Shown: in pieces, positions 44,500-57,200 of the stretch
How positions within the stretch are numbered: the first letter of the stretch is position 1
Layout of the letters: each line of letters starts with the position of its first letter
Assembly: GCF_012489685.1 (NCBI RefSeq)
Contig: NC_080044.1
Coordinates: 28,066,369 to 28,130,368 of the forward strand
Source of the DNA: Lotus japonicus
Taxonomy: Eukaryota; Streptophyta; Magnoliopsida; Fabales; Fabaceae
Direction: 5' to 3'
DNA length: 64,000 nt
Notes under the pieces: generated by a model
What the model saw: only the letters and a program-made list of their open reading frames with translations
What the model was told of the DNA's origin: nothing
Databases searched by the model: none
Program-made: the position numbers and the translations under genes

Positions 44500-45010
44500 C
44501 ATGTTTGTTTATGAACATTAATTGTATATGTTGTTTTTTGAGAAACCTTTTATTAAGAGACATTTCTCTTCACCAAGGGATGTTAATATCTCTATATAAA
44601 GAGATACTTGGGGAGAAAAACACATAATTCTGATGCACGAAATTGGACTTCTTTTTGGCCAATTTCTCCTCCATTTACTATATCCTAAATCATCCTTCAC
44701 TTCACTAATGCATGAGTGAAGTGTGGGAATCATACTTCTGTCAACTATTGTCAAAGATACGCTTGGTGTGTTAGTGCAAACCACATCAAGGGATTCATAG
44801 TATCCTGAAGGGAATTCGTCAATTTATCTCAATTGCATCCAATATACATTAATTGGTGGGGGCGAATTGAGCCTAAAGGTTAGTGCATAGGCACGCTTTG
44901 AATCTTCAAGTGCTTCCGTCATCAACTTCATCAATCCAAGAGTTGCAGCATCTTCCCCAACACAGAGATTATTTCCCAACAATCTTTAGGTTCAATTTTT
45001 CATAATCAAT
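44500..45010 (+). other. Probable LTR/leader of the Copia relic that follows
   Basis: A TATATAAAG box at 44593-44601, followed by leader-like sequence up to a Gag start at 45011, suggests the 5' LTR and leader of a Copia element. The LTR edges and a PBS were not found. Confidence 0.35.
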
Positions 45011-45336
45011 GGCTGCATCACTCAAAGACATGACGTCTAATTTTGTGAAATTGGACAAGTTTGATGGAGGCAACTTTAACTGATGGCAGAAAAAGATGCA
45101 ATTCCTTCTTACAACCCTGAAAGTGGTGTATGTTCTGAACACCACAAGACCATCAGAGAAGGAAAATGAAACCATGGCTGAAACAAGAGAGAGGCAAAAG
45201 TGGTACAATGATGACTACATCTGCATGGGCCACATCCTCAATGGAATGTCAGACTCACTCTTCGACATCTATCAAAGTAGCAATTCTGCAAAGGAACTAT
45301 GGGAGAAATTGGAGTCAAGATACATGCAAGAAGACG
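45011..45336 (+). pseudogene. Copia gag, N-terminal half
   Basis: Starts MAASLKDMTSNFVKLDKFDG and carries the UBN2-type Gag pattern (FVKLDKFDGGNF, WQKKMQFLL, YICMGHILNGMSDSLFDIY, ELWEKLESRYMQED). A TGA replaces a codon just before WQKKM (about 45079). The frame is interrupted at 45336 by a solo LTR; it resumes at 46602. Gag would form particles; this copy is dead. Confidence 0.8.
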
Positions 45337-46601
45337 TGATGACCCGGGTTTATATGATGTTTTTATGGTTTTTCCTTGTAGGTTTTGAGTATTTTTCTTG
45401 TGTCTCATGTAGTGTTTCATGCATTCTCATGCATTTTTATTCTTTTCTTTAGTCTTTATTTTGTTTTGGTAATTTAGTAGTTTTATAGGTAGTTTTCTTG
45501 CATTTTAAAGTTTAGGACTTGCATGGTTTTGTTGTGTTTTATGAAGGACCTCTTGTGCTAATGAGCTCTTGGAGCTTCTAGAATCTTCCTTGACTTGTTG
45601 GTTAGGTTTGGAGAGCAGAAACTGAAGGAGAAAGAAGGCCAAGAAGCATGGAATTGATGAAGAACTTAAAGAGGATTGAAAAGAGGAGTTTCAGAAGCCA
45701 AAAAGTCCTTTTTAGGCGAGCTTAAGCGCCTAGGCGCCAATTAGGTCCAGAGGCATGTTTTTCAACATGCAATTGGCGCTCAGGCGCTCTGAATTGGCGC
45801 CTGAGCGCCCAGAACAGCCCAGCCTCGTTTATTTTGCCTATAAATAGGATTTTAGTCATTTTCTTTTGTAATCTTTTGATACTTTGTAACATTCAGAGGT
45901 AGAGGATCATCTAGGAGAGTGAGAGAAGGCTTCCAAGCTTGTAATTCAGGTTCTTAGCCAAGCATGCTTGGCTAATCTCTCTTCTTATGCTTTGGATTTC
46001 TTTGTAAGACTTTTCATGTTTAAGTTATAATCTTAAGTTCTTTCCCACATGTTCTTCTTCTTCCCTTGAATCCCATTTTCTGAATTTCAGTCTAAGCTTG
46101 TATGCATGCTTGCTTTATACTATTCTATAATCAGAACGGAAGTTTGTTATAGATTAGGGAACCGATTTGGGATTACCCCTTCTATGCTTGCTACTAGGAA
46201 TAGAGGAAGGGTTGGGGTTTGATGGCCTGAAATTGCATGATCTAAAACCTCATATAAATGACTAAGTACACAAGGAATTGGGCTTAGCTTTTAGTATGAG
46301 AGAATTGCTTATGTGAGGAATCAATAAGTGAGTAACTAGGCTATATCATCAAGGAGAGATCCATGAGAACATGTGCTTAGAATGATGTACTTGAATTGAC
46401 TAGTTGAAAAAGAACACAAAGCATGTTATTTTCTGAATTGTCTTTTTATTTTCCTTTTTCCTTATTACTACTTCAACATATCTCTTATTCAATAAAACCA
46501 ACCTTCAAACTCAAAGCTTAAACTGAATTTAGTCACTCACAATCCCTGTGGTTCGATATTTAAAACCGGGTGGATTCTGTACACTTGCGGAGTTACCAAC
46601 A
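45337..46601 (+). repeat. Solo LTR (1.27 kb) inserted in the Copia gag
   Basis: TGATGACCCGGG...GTTACCAACA, flanked by the perfect duplication AGACG (45332-45336, 46602-46606). Near the end it has the CTGTGGTTCGATATT...ACTTGCGG stretch seen in Athila/Calypso-type LTRs, so an Athila origin is likely (inference). GGCGCC-rich inverted motifs lie at 45720-45830. No coding capacity. Confidence 0.88.
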
Positions 46602-46866
46602 AGACGCTACAAGTAAGAAATTCCTTGTCTCCCAGTTTAATAATTACAAAATGATAGATTCTAGATCAGTTATGGAACAACTGCATGAACTTGAACGCAT
46701 TCTCAACAACTACAAACAGCATAACATGCATATGGATGAAACAATAATTGTTTTTTGCATAATAGATAAACTTCCACCATCATGGAAAGATTTTAAAAAG
46801 TCCTTGAAACATAAGAAGGAAGACATATCTCTTTGTTCCGTGCTAGAACATAGAGAGGAAAGGTAG
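46602..46866 (+). pseudogene. Copia gag, C-terminal half
   Basis: Continues the interrupted Gag: TSKKFLVSQFNNYKMIDSRS, then LERILNNYKQHNMHMDETI, then DKLPPSWKDFKKSLKHKKED, the usual order of Copia Gag. The last residues diverge and the frame stops at 46864-46866, before any zinc knuckle, so the rest of the element is missing. Confidence 0.8.
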
Positions 46867-47510
46867 TACCCAAAGTGTGAGGAAAGTGATGTGAATGCTT
46901 AGAGTGAGAAACTCTAACCGCTTAGAGAGATAAAATATAACTGAATTTCAATGCTATTATTTCTCAAATGAACTCAGAGTCCCTTACAATTGGTATTCCC
47001 CTCCTATTTATAGAGGTGGAGTTGGGCTTTGGCGCCTCTATCCTATCCAAATGGGCCAGTTGGGCCTCGGGAAGGGAGGCCCAAGGTCATGGCGCGTCCC
47101 CCGCCCACGGTCAGGTCTCCTGGGCGAGGGACCCTGGGGTCTCGCCCAGTGCACAAGTCCACAAGACACCGAACTCGAAGCATGAGAGCTAAGTGTGTGT
47201 TTAAGTAAGAAATAAGGCGAGATCCCTAAGGATACTGACTAACACTTAAACACTTAAAATCTAGAAGTGAAAAACAATGGCCAACATGGCCTGATAAATA
47301 GAGCCTTTTGCAATCAACACTTTTGGACCTCCAGCCGCATCCTCTTCTTCCGGGCGACCCAAGTCCACAAGCAGGCTGATGGCGACGACCTTTAGTCCGC
47401 CCGCCTCAGCATAGATGCGCAGTGCCCTGAATCGTGATATTTCGGCATGTGTTGCATCCTTTCCACACGTCGCGCCTTGAAGCGATGTTTGGATCAGTAA
47501 ATCCACAAAA
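46867..47510 (-). mobile_element. LTR-like fragment with a minus-strand promoter
   Basis: On the minus strand a CTATAAATAGGAGGGG box (around 47015) lies downstream of GC-rich sequence, as in Tat/Retand LTRs. The following part up to 46870 would be the leader. No second copy lies in the window. Linking it with the Tat fragment at 57.6-60.3 kb is a hypothesis. Confidence 0.4.
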
Positions 47511-47531
47511 TCTCAACTGCCACCTTTGAAA

Positions 47532-48761
47532 TGTTTTCTCGAATCTATAAGATCAAGTTTTGATCTAGTAGTACAACTCTATGTTTTGATGATTACAAGT
47601 TAACCTTTTGATATGAACAACTGTGGTACTCTAACGTGTTTTTCTGAGTGTGCTATTTACAGGCTCTGACCTCTATTTTATCTCACACAAATCAGAAGCA
47701 CTGTGCTTAAAGAGTGACCCAAGCAACGCTTTCGCATTCTCCATGTTCACTCTGAACAGTGGAAAAGCTTCAGAAGATCTGAAGTAAATCAAGCTCTGAT
47801 AAGGACTCAGCTCACTTGAAGCTCTGATGATCCAGAAGATCTGACAACCAAAAGACTCTGAAGGCTCAGAAGCTATGATGGTGTAGAAGACTCTAACGAT
47901 TCAGACTCTGAAGAGTGAAGACTCTGAAGTCCAGAAGCAACTGGCTCTGAAGACCATGTACTGATCCTCTGAAGTGAAGATCAGAAGGTACAACGGTCAG
48001 AGGATCCAAGCTTCCCTCTGACTCTGATCAATCAGCTTCACAAGTTCCAACACGAAGCGCTCCTCTGATCAGAAGTCTACGAGGTTAAGGTCAAGTCACT
48101 ATCCAAAGTACAAAAGCAAAGTGTACTATCCTGACGACCTACCTAACATCCTCAGCCACAGCAGAAGCTGGAATTTCCAGAACTGCCCTCCAACGGTAGC
48201 ATTTCCATGCAACGCTCAACCCTAATCCTTGGAGTATAAATAGAGGCTGAAGATTGAAAGAAGCGGCTAGAAGCATTCACATACGCGCAAGAAATATTCA
48301 AATCCTTCTAAGCTTTCTTTCATCTTGAATTTCATTGTGTTTACTATAAGCTTTTTAGAAGCACTTTCTTTGTAAACAAGAACTTCATATACAGTTGTAC
48401 AGTTTGCCTTTAGGAGATCAAGGTTGATCGGATCCTAGAGAAGACTAAGAGAGTGAATCTTAGTGTGAGCTAAGTCAGTGTATTGTTAGTCACTTGTAGG
48501 TTTCAAGTGCAGTTGTAACACATACCTGATTAGTGGATTGCCATCATTCTAAGAAGGAAGAAATCACCTTAACGGGTGGACTGGATTAGCTTGAGTGATT
48601 TATCAAGTGAACCAGGATAAAATCCTTGTGTGCTTTTCTATCTCTAATCTTTAGCACATAGTTTGTTTCGAAAGATTTGCCAAAATCTTTAAGGTGGAAG
48701 TTTTATCTTAAAAAACGTTATTCAAACCCCCCCCCCCTTTCTACCGTTTTTCATACCTTCA
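47532..48761 (+). repeat. 5' LTR of the SIRE-type Copia element
   Basis: The right edge is set by the PBS; the left edge is a guess. It contains many CTCTGAAG/CCAGAAG repeats and a TATAAATA box at 48235-48242 after the GGAG context. A run of eleven C's (48727-48737) precedes the end. Confidence 0.65.
48235..48242 (+). promoter_or_regulatory. TATA box of the SIRE-type LTR
   Basis: TATAAATA about 525 bp before the LTR end, followed by GAGGCTGAAG. This is a typical LTR core promoter position. Confidence 0.6.
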
Positions 48762-48763
48762 AT

Positions 48764-48775
48764 AGGTATCAGAGC
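48764..48775 (+). promoter_or_regulatory. Primer binding site of the SIRE-type element
   Basis: AGGTATCAGAGC, one change at the first base compared with the initiator tRNA-Met site, two bases after the LTR end. Confidence 0.75.
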
Positions 48776-48833
48776 ACAAGTTCTGATTACCACACCTAAC
48801 AGTGTTCAGTGATCCGGGCCGGTGTGAAAAACA

Positions 48834-50660
48834 ATGGCTACCACCAGTGAAACGCAGAAAGATGGATACAACGCAAAGCCTCCTATGTTCGACGGTCAAA
48901 GGTTCGAATATTGGAAAGATAGACTCGAAAGTTTCTTTCTGGGTTTTGATGCAGATCTCTGGGATATTATTGTGGATGGCTATGAGCGTCCAGTTGATGA
49001 AGAAGGCAAGAAGATCCCAAGGTCAGAGATGACTACAGATCAAAAGAAGCTGTACTCACAACATCACAAAGCAAGAGCAATTCTTCTAAGTGCTATTTCT
49101 TATGAAGAGTACCAGAAGATTACAGATCGTGAGTTTGCAAAAGGCATCTTTTAATCTCTGAAGATGTCTCATGAAGGAAACAAGAAAGTCAAAGAATCAA
49201 AGGCATTGTCTTTGATCCAAAAGTATGAATCCTTCATCATGGAGCCAAATGAGTCCATTGAAGAAATGTTTTCCAGATTTCAGTTGCTTGTAGCTGGAAT
49301 ACGACCTCTCAACAAGAGCTACACAACAAAAGATCATGTCATAAGGGTCATCAGGTGTCTTCCTGAAAGCTGGATGCCTTTAGTGACATCAATAGAGCTC
49401 ACGAGAGACGTTGAGAATATGAGTTTAGAAGAACTCATCAGCATTTTGAAATGCCATGAGCTGAAGCGCTCAGAGATGCAAGATCTGAGGAAAAAGTCCA
49501 TAGCCTTGAAATCTAAATCTGAAAAGGCTAAGGTTGAGAAGTCAAAAGCTCTTCAAGCTGAAGAAGAGGAATCTGAAGAAGCATCAGAAGATTCTGATGA
49601 AGATGAGCTGACTCTGATCTCCAAGAGACTCAATCGCATCTGGAAGCACAGGCAGAGCAAATACAAAGGCTCTGGAAAGGCAAAAGGAAAGTCTGAATCC
49701 TCAGGTCAGAAGAAGTCCTCACTTAAGGAAGTCACATGCTTTGAGTGCAAAGAATCAGGGCACTACAAAAGTGACTGTCCAAAATTGAAGAAGGACAAGA
49801 AGCCAAAGAAGCACTTCAAGACAAAGAAGAGTCTGATGGTGACATTTGATGAATCAGAGTCAGAGGATGTTGACTCTGATGGTGAAGTCCAAGGACTCAT
49901 GGCTATTGTCAAAGACAAGGAAGCAGAGTCAAAGGGAGTTGTTGACTCTGACTCAGAATCAGAAGGAAATCCTAACTCAGACGATGAAAATGAGGTATTC
50001 GCTTCTTTCTCTACCTCTGAACTGAAACATGCATTGTCTGATATTATGGATAAGTATAACTCCTTATTGTCTAAGCATAAGAAGCTGAAAAAGAACTTAT
50101 CTGCTGTTTCCAAGACTCCTTCTGAACATGAGAAAATTATTTCTGATTTGAAAAATGATAATCATGCTTTGATCAATTCTAACTCTGTGCTTAAGAACCA
50201 GATTGCTAAGTTAGAAGAAATTGTTGCTTGTGATGCCTCCGATTGTAGAAATGAATCCAAGTATGAAAAGTCTTTTCAAAGATTCCTGGCTAAGAGCGTA
50301 GATAGAAGCTTAATGGCTTCAATGATCTATGGCGTAAGCAGAAATGGAATGCATGGCATTGGCTATTCTAAACCAATTAGAAATGAGCCCTCTGTGTCTA
50401 AAGCTAAATCTTTATGTGAATGCTTTGTTCCCTCTGGTACCATATTGCCTGATCCTTTACCTGCTGAAGTTGCTAAACCCCTTCTCAAAAAGGGATCCTT
50501 CTCCATGTCTAAATATCATGCAAAAATTCCTTTAAATTATCATGTTGAGAAACCCAAGGTGATCAGAACCTCTGGGGTAACTAACAAGAAAGGACCCAAA
50601 AAGTGGGTACCTAAGGATAAGATTATCTATGTTGCAGATATCATTGATAGCTCCACTGAA
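48834..50660 (+). pseudogene. SIRE-type Gag, broken by one stop
   Basis: Starts MATTSETQKDGYNAKPPMFD with the SIRE Gag core (FEYWKDRLESFFLGFDADLW). TAA at 49152-49154 follows AKGIF; the same frame resumes with MSHEGNKKVKESKALSLIQK and runs to about 50660. A zinc knuckle CFECKESGHYKSDC lies near 49737-49780, after a Lys/Glu/Ser-rich stretch. A long acidic Ser/Asp region and a coiled-coil-like segment (DIMDKYNSLLSKHKKLKKNL) follow. The stop and the frameshift after it prevent a full product. Confidence 0.88.
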
Positions 50661-53600
50661 ACACCAATCATGGTATCTGGACAGTGGATGCTCGCGTCAC
50701 ATGACGGGAGAAAGACGTATGTTCCAAGAGCTAAAACTTAGGCCTGGAGGCGAAGTTGGCTTTGGTGGGAACGAAAAGGGTAAAATTGTTGGTACTGGTA
50801 CTATTTGTGTAGATAGTAGTCCATGCAGGGCTGTAAGTCAGATCGATGGCTCTGTGTTATTGGTAGACGGCTTAACTCATAACTTATTGTCTATAAGTCA
50901 ATTAGCTTACAAGGGTTATGATGTTATTTTCAATCAAAAGTCTTGCAGGGCTGTAAGTCAGATCGATGGCTCTGTTATGTTTAACAGCAAGAGGAAGAAC
51001 AACATTTATAAGATCAGATTATCTGAGTTGGAGGCTCAGAATGTGAAGTGCCTTCTGTCTGTTAATGAAGAGCAATGGGTATGGCATAGACGGTTAGGGC
51101 ATGCCAGTATGAGAAAGATTTCTCAGCTGAGTAAGCTAAACCTTGTCAGGGGCTTACCCACTCTGAAGTTCTCTTCAGACGCTCTTTGTGAAGCATGTCA
51201 GAAAGGCAAATTCACTAAAGTCCCTTTCAAGGCAAAGAATGTTGTCTCAACCTCAAGGCCGTTGGAACTTCTGCATATCGACCTGTTTGGACCAGTGAAA
51301 ACTGAGTCTATAGGTGGCAAGAGATATGGGATGGTCATCGTTGACGACTATAGCCGCTGGACATGGGTAAAATTTCTAACCCGCAAGGATGAGTCTCATG
51401 CTGTGTTCTCTACCTTCATAGCCCAAGTGCAAAACGAGAAGGCTTGCAGGATTGTGCGTGTCATAAGTGACCATGGTGGAGAGTTTGAGAATGACAAGTT
51501 TGAGAGTCTGTTTGATTCCTATGGAATTGCACATGATTTCTCTTGTCCCAGAACTCCTCAACAAAATGGTGTTGTTGAGAGGAAGAACAGAACTCTTCAG
51601 GAGATGGCTAGAACCATGCTCCAAGAAACTGGCATGGCTAAGCACTTTTGGGCAGAGGCAGTAAACACAGCGTGTTACATTCAGAACAGAATCTCTGTGA
51701 GACCAATTCTGAATAAGACTCCTTATGAATTGTGGAAGAATATAAAACCCAACATCTCTTACTTTCATCCTTTTGGTTGTGTTTGATACGTTCTTAATAC
51801 TAAGGATAGATTGCATAAATTTGATGCTAAGTCTTCTAAATGTCTACTACTTGGTTACTCTGAAAGATCTAAAGGTTTTAGATTTTATAATACTGATGCT
51901 AAGACTATTGAAGAGTCTATTCATGTTAGATTTGACGATAAGCTTGACTCTGATCAGTCAAAGCTAGTTGAGAAGTTTGCAGATTTAAGCATAAATGTTT
52001 CTGACAAAGGCAAAGCTCCAGAGGAAGCTGAGCCAGAGGAAGATGATCCAGAAGAAGAAGCTGGTCCCTCTGATTCACAACCTCAGAAGAAAAGCAGAAT
52101 CATTGCTTCACATCCTAAGGAATGGATTCTGGGCAACAAAGATGAACCAGTCAGAACCAGATCAGCATTCAGACCCTCTAAAGAGACCTTGCTCAGTCTG
52201 AAAGGATTGGTGTCCTTAATTGAACCCAAGTCCATAGATGAAGCTCTTCAGGACAAGGATTGGATTCTGGCTATGGAAGAAGAATTGAATCAATTTTCCA
52301 AGAATGATGTTTGGAGCCTAGTAAAGAAACCTCAAAGTGTTCATGTGATTGGAACCAAATGGGTTTTCAGAAACAAGCTGAATGAGAAAGGAGATGTAGT
52401 GAGAAACAAGGCAAGGCTAGTTGCTCAAGGCTACAGTCAGCAAGAAGGAATAGACTACACTGAAACATTTGCTCCAGTAGCAAGATTAGAAGCAATCAGA
52501 TTGTTGATCTCTTTCTCAGTGAATCACAACATAACTCTACATCAGATGGATGTGAAGAGTGCCTTCCTAAATGGTTATATTTCAGAGGAAGTCTATGTTC
52601 ATCAACCCCCAAGTTTTGAAGATGAGAAGAACCCATACCATGTGTTCAAATTGAAGAAATCTCTCTATGGTCTGAAGCAAGCTCCCAGAGCATGGTATGA
52701 GAGACTCAGCTCATTCCTTCTGGAGAATGAGTTTGTAAGGGGTAAAGTAGATACAACTCTCTTTTGCAAAACTTATAAAGATGATATCTTAATTGTGCAA
52801 ATTTATGTTGATAATATTATATTTGGTTCTGCTAATCAATCTCTATGCAAAGAATTTTCTGAGATGATGCAGGCTGAATTTGAGATGAGTATGATGGGAG
52901 AACTCAAGTACTTTCTGGGAATTCAAGTTGATCAAACACCAGAAGGAACATATATCCATCAGAGCAAGTACACTAAAGAACTTCTGAAGAAGTTCAATAT
53001 GCTGGAATCTACAGTTGCTAAGACTCCAATGCATCCTACATGCATTCTGGAGAAAGAAGATGCAAGTGGTAAAGTTTGTCAGAAGCTCTATCGTGGTATG
53101 ATAGGTTCACTTCTATACTTAACTGCATCTAGGCCAGATATATTGTTTAGTGTTCATTTATGTGCTCGTTTCCAATCAGATCCAAGGGAAACCCACTTAA
53201 CTGCTGTTAAGAGGATCCTAAGGTATCTGAAAGGCACCACTAACCTTGGCTTGATGTATAAGAAAACATCAGAGTATAAGCTTTCAGGTTATTGTGATGC
53301 TGATTATGCTGGAGATAGAACAGAGAGAAAAAGCACTTCTGGAAATTGTCAATTTCTGGGAAGCAACCTAGTCTCATGGGCAAGCAAGAGGCAATCAACC
53401 ATTGCACTATCTACTGCAGAGGCAGAATATATCTCAGCAGCAATATGCAGCACTCAGATGCTCTGGATGAAACATCAGCTGGAGGATTATCAGATCTTTG
53501 AGAGCAATATCCCAATCTATTGTGATAACACTGCTGCAATATCATTGAGTAAGAATCCTATCTTACATTCAAGGGCAAAGCACATTGAGGTAAAGTATCA

Positions 53601-53751
53601 CTTTATTAGAGATTATGTACAGAAGGGCGTACTTCTTCTGAAGTTTGTTGATACTGACCATCAATGGGCAGATATCTTTACAAAGCCCTTAGCAGAGGAT
53701 ATATTTAATTTCATTATGAAAAATCTGAATATGGACTTTTGTCCAGAATGA
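50661..53751 (+). pseudogene. SIRE-type protease, integrase, RT and RNase H
   Basis: Frame +1 relative to Gag: a 1-nt-type shift lies at about 50640-50690. Protease motif LDSGCSRHMTG (about 50674-50706). Integrase HHCC (WHRRLGHASM...CEACQKGK) and catalytic D, D, E in LHIDLFGP, ISDHGGEF and NGVVERKN. TGA at 51784-51786 replaces a cysteine codon after FHPFGCV. RT: TKWVFRNKLNEKG, then QMDVKSAFLNG, then IYVDNIIFGS, where the second catalytic Asp is Asn (52813-52815). RNase H: YCDADYAGD, STAEAEYISA, YCDNTAA. A 32-bp duplicated insert lies at 50824-50855. The end MDFCPE is followed by a natural stop. Non-functional. Confidence 0.92.
50824..50975 (+). repeat. 32-bp direct repeat in SIRE-type pol
   Basis: The same 32 bases beginning TGCAGGGCTGTAAGTCAGAT lie at 50824-50855 and 50944-50975, 120 bp apart and in frame. 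Both encode CRAVSQIDGSV. The second place is the usual one for this motif. Confidence 0.9.
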
Positions 53752-54243
53752 AGATGGATCAGAACCTCTGACTATGATACTTCTTGATCAGAAGATGTCT
53801 AGTCCAGAAGGTAACTCTATCAGAGTGTATGTACCCATTGGTGCTGACTCTGAAACTGAGACAGTAAACGTGTGTCAGTATCTCTGATACATAGTTCCTT
53901 GTGCCCGTGTGACAGTCTGTCATAATGTGTGTAGATGTGCTTCTCTCCTGCGTGTGATATATGTATTTACTGTTACTATGATGTCTTTAATTTTCAACCG
54001 TTGATTTTAAATTGCTTTTTGATCAACAACGGTTACTTTAAAAAAACCCACTATAGGAAATGACCCCAAATATTCCCATTTTTTCTTTGTTTACGAATAT
54101 ATGTTTCTTTATCTGAGCATTAAACTTCCTTTCTCCTCCTTTCTTACTCAAATGTTGTGCGATATGAATGTTTCTCCTTGTCAACTCCACCCCCGCTCCT
54201 GGGCCTATATGCAGTGTTTTGAGATTCTTTGCAATAGCGTTGA
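53752..54243. other. Post-pol region of the Copia element, then unknown
   Basis: To about 54050: TCAGAACCTCTGACT/CAGAAGATGTC-type sequence, typical after SIRE pol, without any env-like frame. From 54060 to 54243 the origin is unclear; it may already belong to the Tat remnant right of the solo LTR. CGTAG at 54244-54248 is the target duplication. Confidence 0.45.
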
Positions 54244-54248
54244 CGTAG

Positions 54249-57200
54249 TGTAAGACCCAGGATTTTAGAATTAAATAAATAATTAATTTCCAACTCACGC
54301 ATAGGATTTTGTGTCAGCGTGAGGGGAACTTGACTTGTGGCTGATGTTTGGATTAGCATTATGAAGAAGAAAGTTCAGGAAATGGTTAAGAATAGTTATA
54401 TAGTCGCTATAGGCTATAGCACGAGTTTCATTCACTTCCGCCTTAGGGCGAAAACGTTAGTAAACGACTAATTTGCACTTAAAGACATGATGGAAACTAA
54501 TTCCAAAAATCTTCAGAGAAATGTTAGAACTTCTCTTAATTCTCCCATGACAAGCGTTTCGATGCGAAACTCCGGAATGCACGAACGTCCGATTCTAATT
54601 CTCGGAGGTTTGCCGAAACTAAAACCCTGATAGCTCAAGAAACCTAGAATAAACGGTTGATGAAGACTTTTTCTATTCGGAGCTTCAAACGAAGATTCCA
54701 TACTCGAACACCCATTTATTTCGATGCTTCCAATCTTTCTTCAGAAAGAAGTTTTCCCATCCGACATTCACTGCAAAAAGTAGTTTTTCGTGTAAAATTG
54801 ATTTACACCGACTTTGGATTGTCTACCTTAATTCCAAGAAACCTCTTTTGAGTTTTGGAATTCTGCCTCCAGAACCTATCTTAGGATTCACGGAGGAATG
54901 TGCAGGAAAAATTGGAATCGCGAAATTTTCATTTTTCCGCGTTTTCCATTTCCTATAAATTGTACTTAGCTCAGACGCATAATATGACGACGTCATATTT
55001 GCTATAATTGTCTCACAATTATTCTTTAGCTCAGTTTCTACTCATTTCTTGATTCATAGATCATTTTATTTTGCTCAAAGTGATTCAAATTTATATTTTA
55101 TCATTTCATAGAGTTCCCCATAATTTTTGATATAATAATATATCACTCTTATATTTTTATCTTAACTCTATGAGTTAAATCCTCCGATATCTAAACAAAT
55201 CTGTACCGGTTTAAAAAATATCTTCTCAAAATATCTTTACAAAATATCTTCTCAAAATATCTATCCATCCTTATCCCTCCACCAATCCGTCCTTATGTGA
55301 TCCTCAGTCCACAATTCCTCACTTTTTCCCCAAGTTGGCCGAGAGCAAGGAGGAGCAAGAGGTTTCCGAGCCGATTTCTCGTTTCTTGTTCAATCGTCCT
55401 GATTCCAGTTGCGTGGGATCGACATCGAGGTATAGATGCTATTCCTTACTTCTGATCGTCTATTCTGTCGTTTTTTTCTATGTCTTTCTGTGCTCAAAGT
55501 TTTGAGATTTTTGTAAAACTGTCTAAATAACTTCATCTTTCTATCTAAACTTATTCCCTGCGTGCCCAAGAGCATGTTTAGCGGATTACATTTCGCCGAT
55601 TCTCGCCGAATTGCCGCCGAGTTTCAATTCTACTCATGATACCCATTTTTGGCTAAAGTTCCGTCCTTTGGGCTTAAAACCCTCGACTGAGCTTAGCGTT
55701 AGTAGGATTAGTCGTCATGATCGTCGTTGGTATCGACCCCATCTAATTTGTTTTTCAAAATTCTGATTTTGAGTTTCTGAGCTAAAAATATTGACCAAAA
55801 TACCCCTGCGACAGTTTTCGATTCGATAATTTTTCTGAGAGTTTCCCTGACCTAGATATCGCCTAAGAATACCTAGGAATTGATTTAGATCGAAGAAAAA
55901 GTTCGGAAACCCTATTTTTGAGAGTGGCCGAAACCTATTTGTTAGGGTACCGTGTCCAAAAATAATTTTTGGGTCTCTATGACCTGAGCTATAGCGTAGC
56001 TCTTTCAATTGTCGAAATTTTGGCGTTGGTTTCGTGTCATTCCGAGTTCTGTAGCTCGAGTTATGCTCGTTTTAGCGAATGAAGTTCTGTTGTCAATTCG
56101 TGCCTATATAGGAACTCCGAAGCTTTAAAGCCTTCTTTACGATTTCGATTAGCATTAGTAGATCGTGTTGCTCCTAGTGAGGCTTGTGTTGATGATTGTG
56201 TTTCCTTGTTCTAGGTTCACAACTTCCATGCCCAACTTCTACTCACGAAGGTAAGGGTAACTCAGTTTTAGCGCGTCTTTGAGTCTTGCCTGCTTTTATC
56301 GCACTGCCTGCGTTTGAGATGAAGATGTTTATATTGATTGACACTGGATTATGATTATTATGCTTGCAATGTTGTATGCTTGCTTATGTTGACTGTTTCT
56401 GAGGCTTGTGCCAAATGTTTTCTGAAGGCTTCGGCCGAGTAAACTTATTGAGACGTGTGTCTCCATTTTCTGAGAGGCTTCGGCCGTTTACTGGTTTCCG
56501 TCATTACTGCTTTCAAGTGGATAAGACGTGATTATTGTTGATTGATTTTGGCATATAGGGTTGAACTAAGTGGCATTCAGTGGTTGTCGTTCCACATGTC
56601 TGTCCCGTCTTGTGAGGCGTTATTAAGTGGCATCCAGTGGTTGTAGTTCCACATGTTTGTCCCGTCCTTCGAGGCGTTATTAAGTGGCGTCCAGTGGTTT
56701 TCGTTCCACATGGTTGTCCCGTCTTTTGAGGCGTTATTAAGTGGCGTCCAGTGGTTGTCGTTCCACATGGTTGTCCTGTCTTTTGAGGCGTTATTAAGTG
56801 GCATTCAGTGATTGTCGTTCCACGTCTGTCCCGTCTTGAGAGACGTTGCCGATCGATCCATTTTGGTAGCAGCATATAGTTGCATTATAGGGAACTAACA
56901 CCTGACCCTATGTTGTTGGATTTTAGTTATTGGTTTATTGATATCTGATTGGATGTTACATTGTTGAGGTTATTATTATCTGAGTTGATCTATGTTAAGT
57001 TGTTGATATCTGGATTAACTTATGTTGCTAGTTTATTTACCATGCTAGGTAATTAAATTTGAATAGCATGATTTTCTCTTTTATACATGGTAATTTCATG
57101 GAGTTAACCCTTTCTATCTGCTACTTGTTGTTTGGGCGCTTAACGCTATTAGGCGATGAAGATCCTTCCGCCGAAGCTTAGCTGCTCGAGTTGGAAATCG

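Larger units (their letters stand above)
47532..54060 (+). mobile_element. SIRE/Maximus-type Copia element, 3' LTR missing
   Basis: 5' LTR, PBS, Gag, protease, integrase, RT and RNase H are in the Copia order on the plus strand. The long Gag with an acidic tail, CX2CX4HX4C knuckle and Ser/Glu-rich region fits the SIRE/Maximus lineage. No copy of the 5' LTR was found after 53751, so the 3' end is lost. The left edge (TG at 47532) and right edge are approximate. Confidence 0.85.

Noticed and set aside
47261..47506. An 81-codon minus-strand frame as a gene
   Set aside because: Located in LTR-like sequence upstream of its TATA box; no domain recognised.
53752..54060. Search for an env-like ORF after the SIRE-type pol
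   Set aside because: No frame of useful length; the region is short and the element has lost its 3' end.
56513..56875. A 120-codon minus-strand frame with a repeating protein pattern
   Set aside because: Created by the 57-bp minisatellite, a multiple of three, inside a solo LTR.
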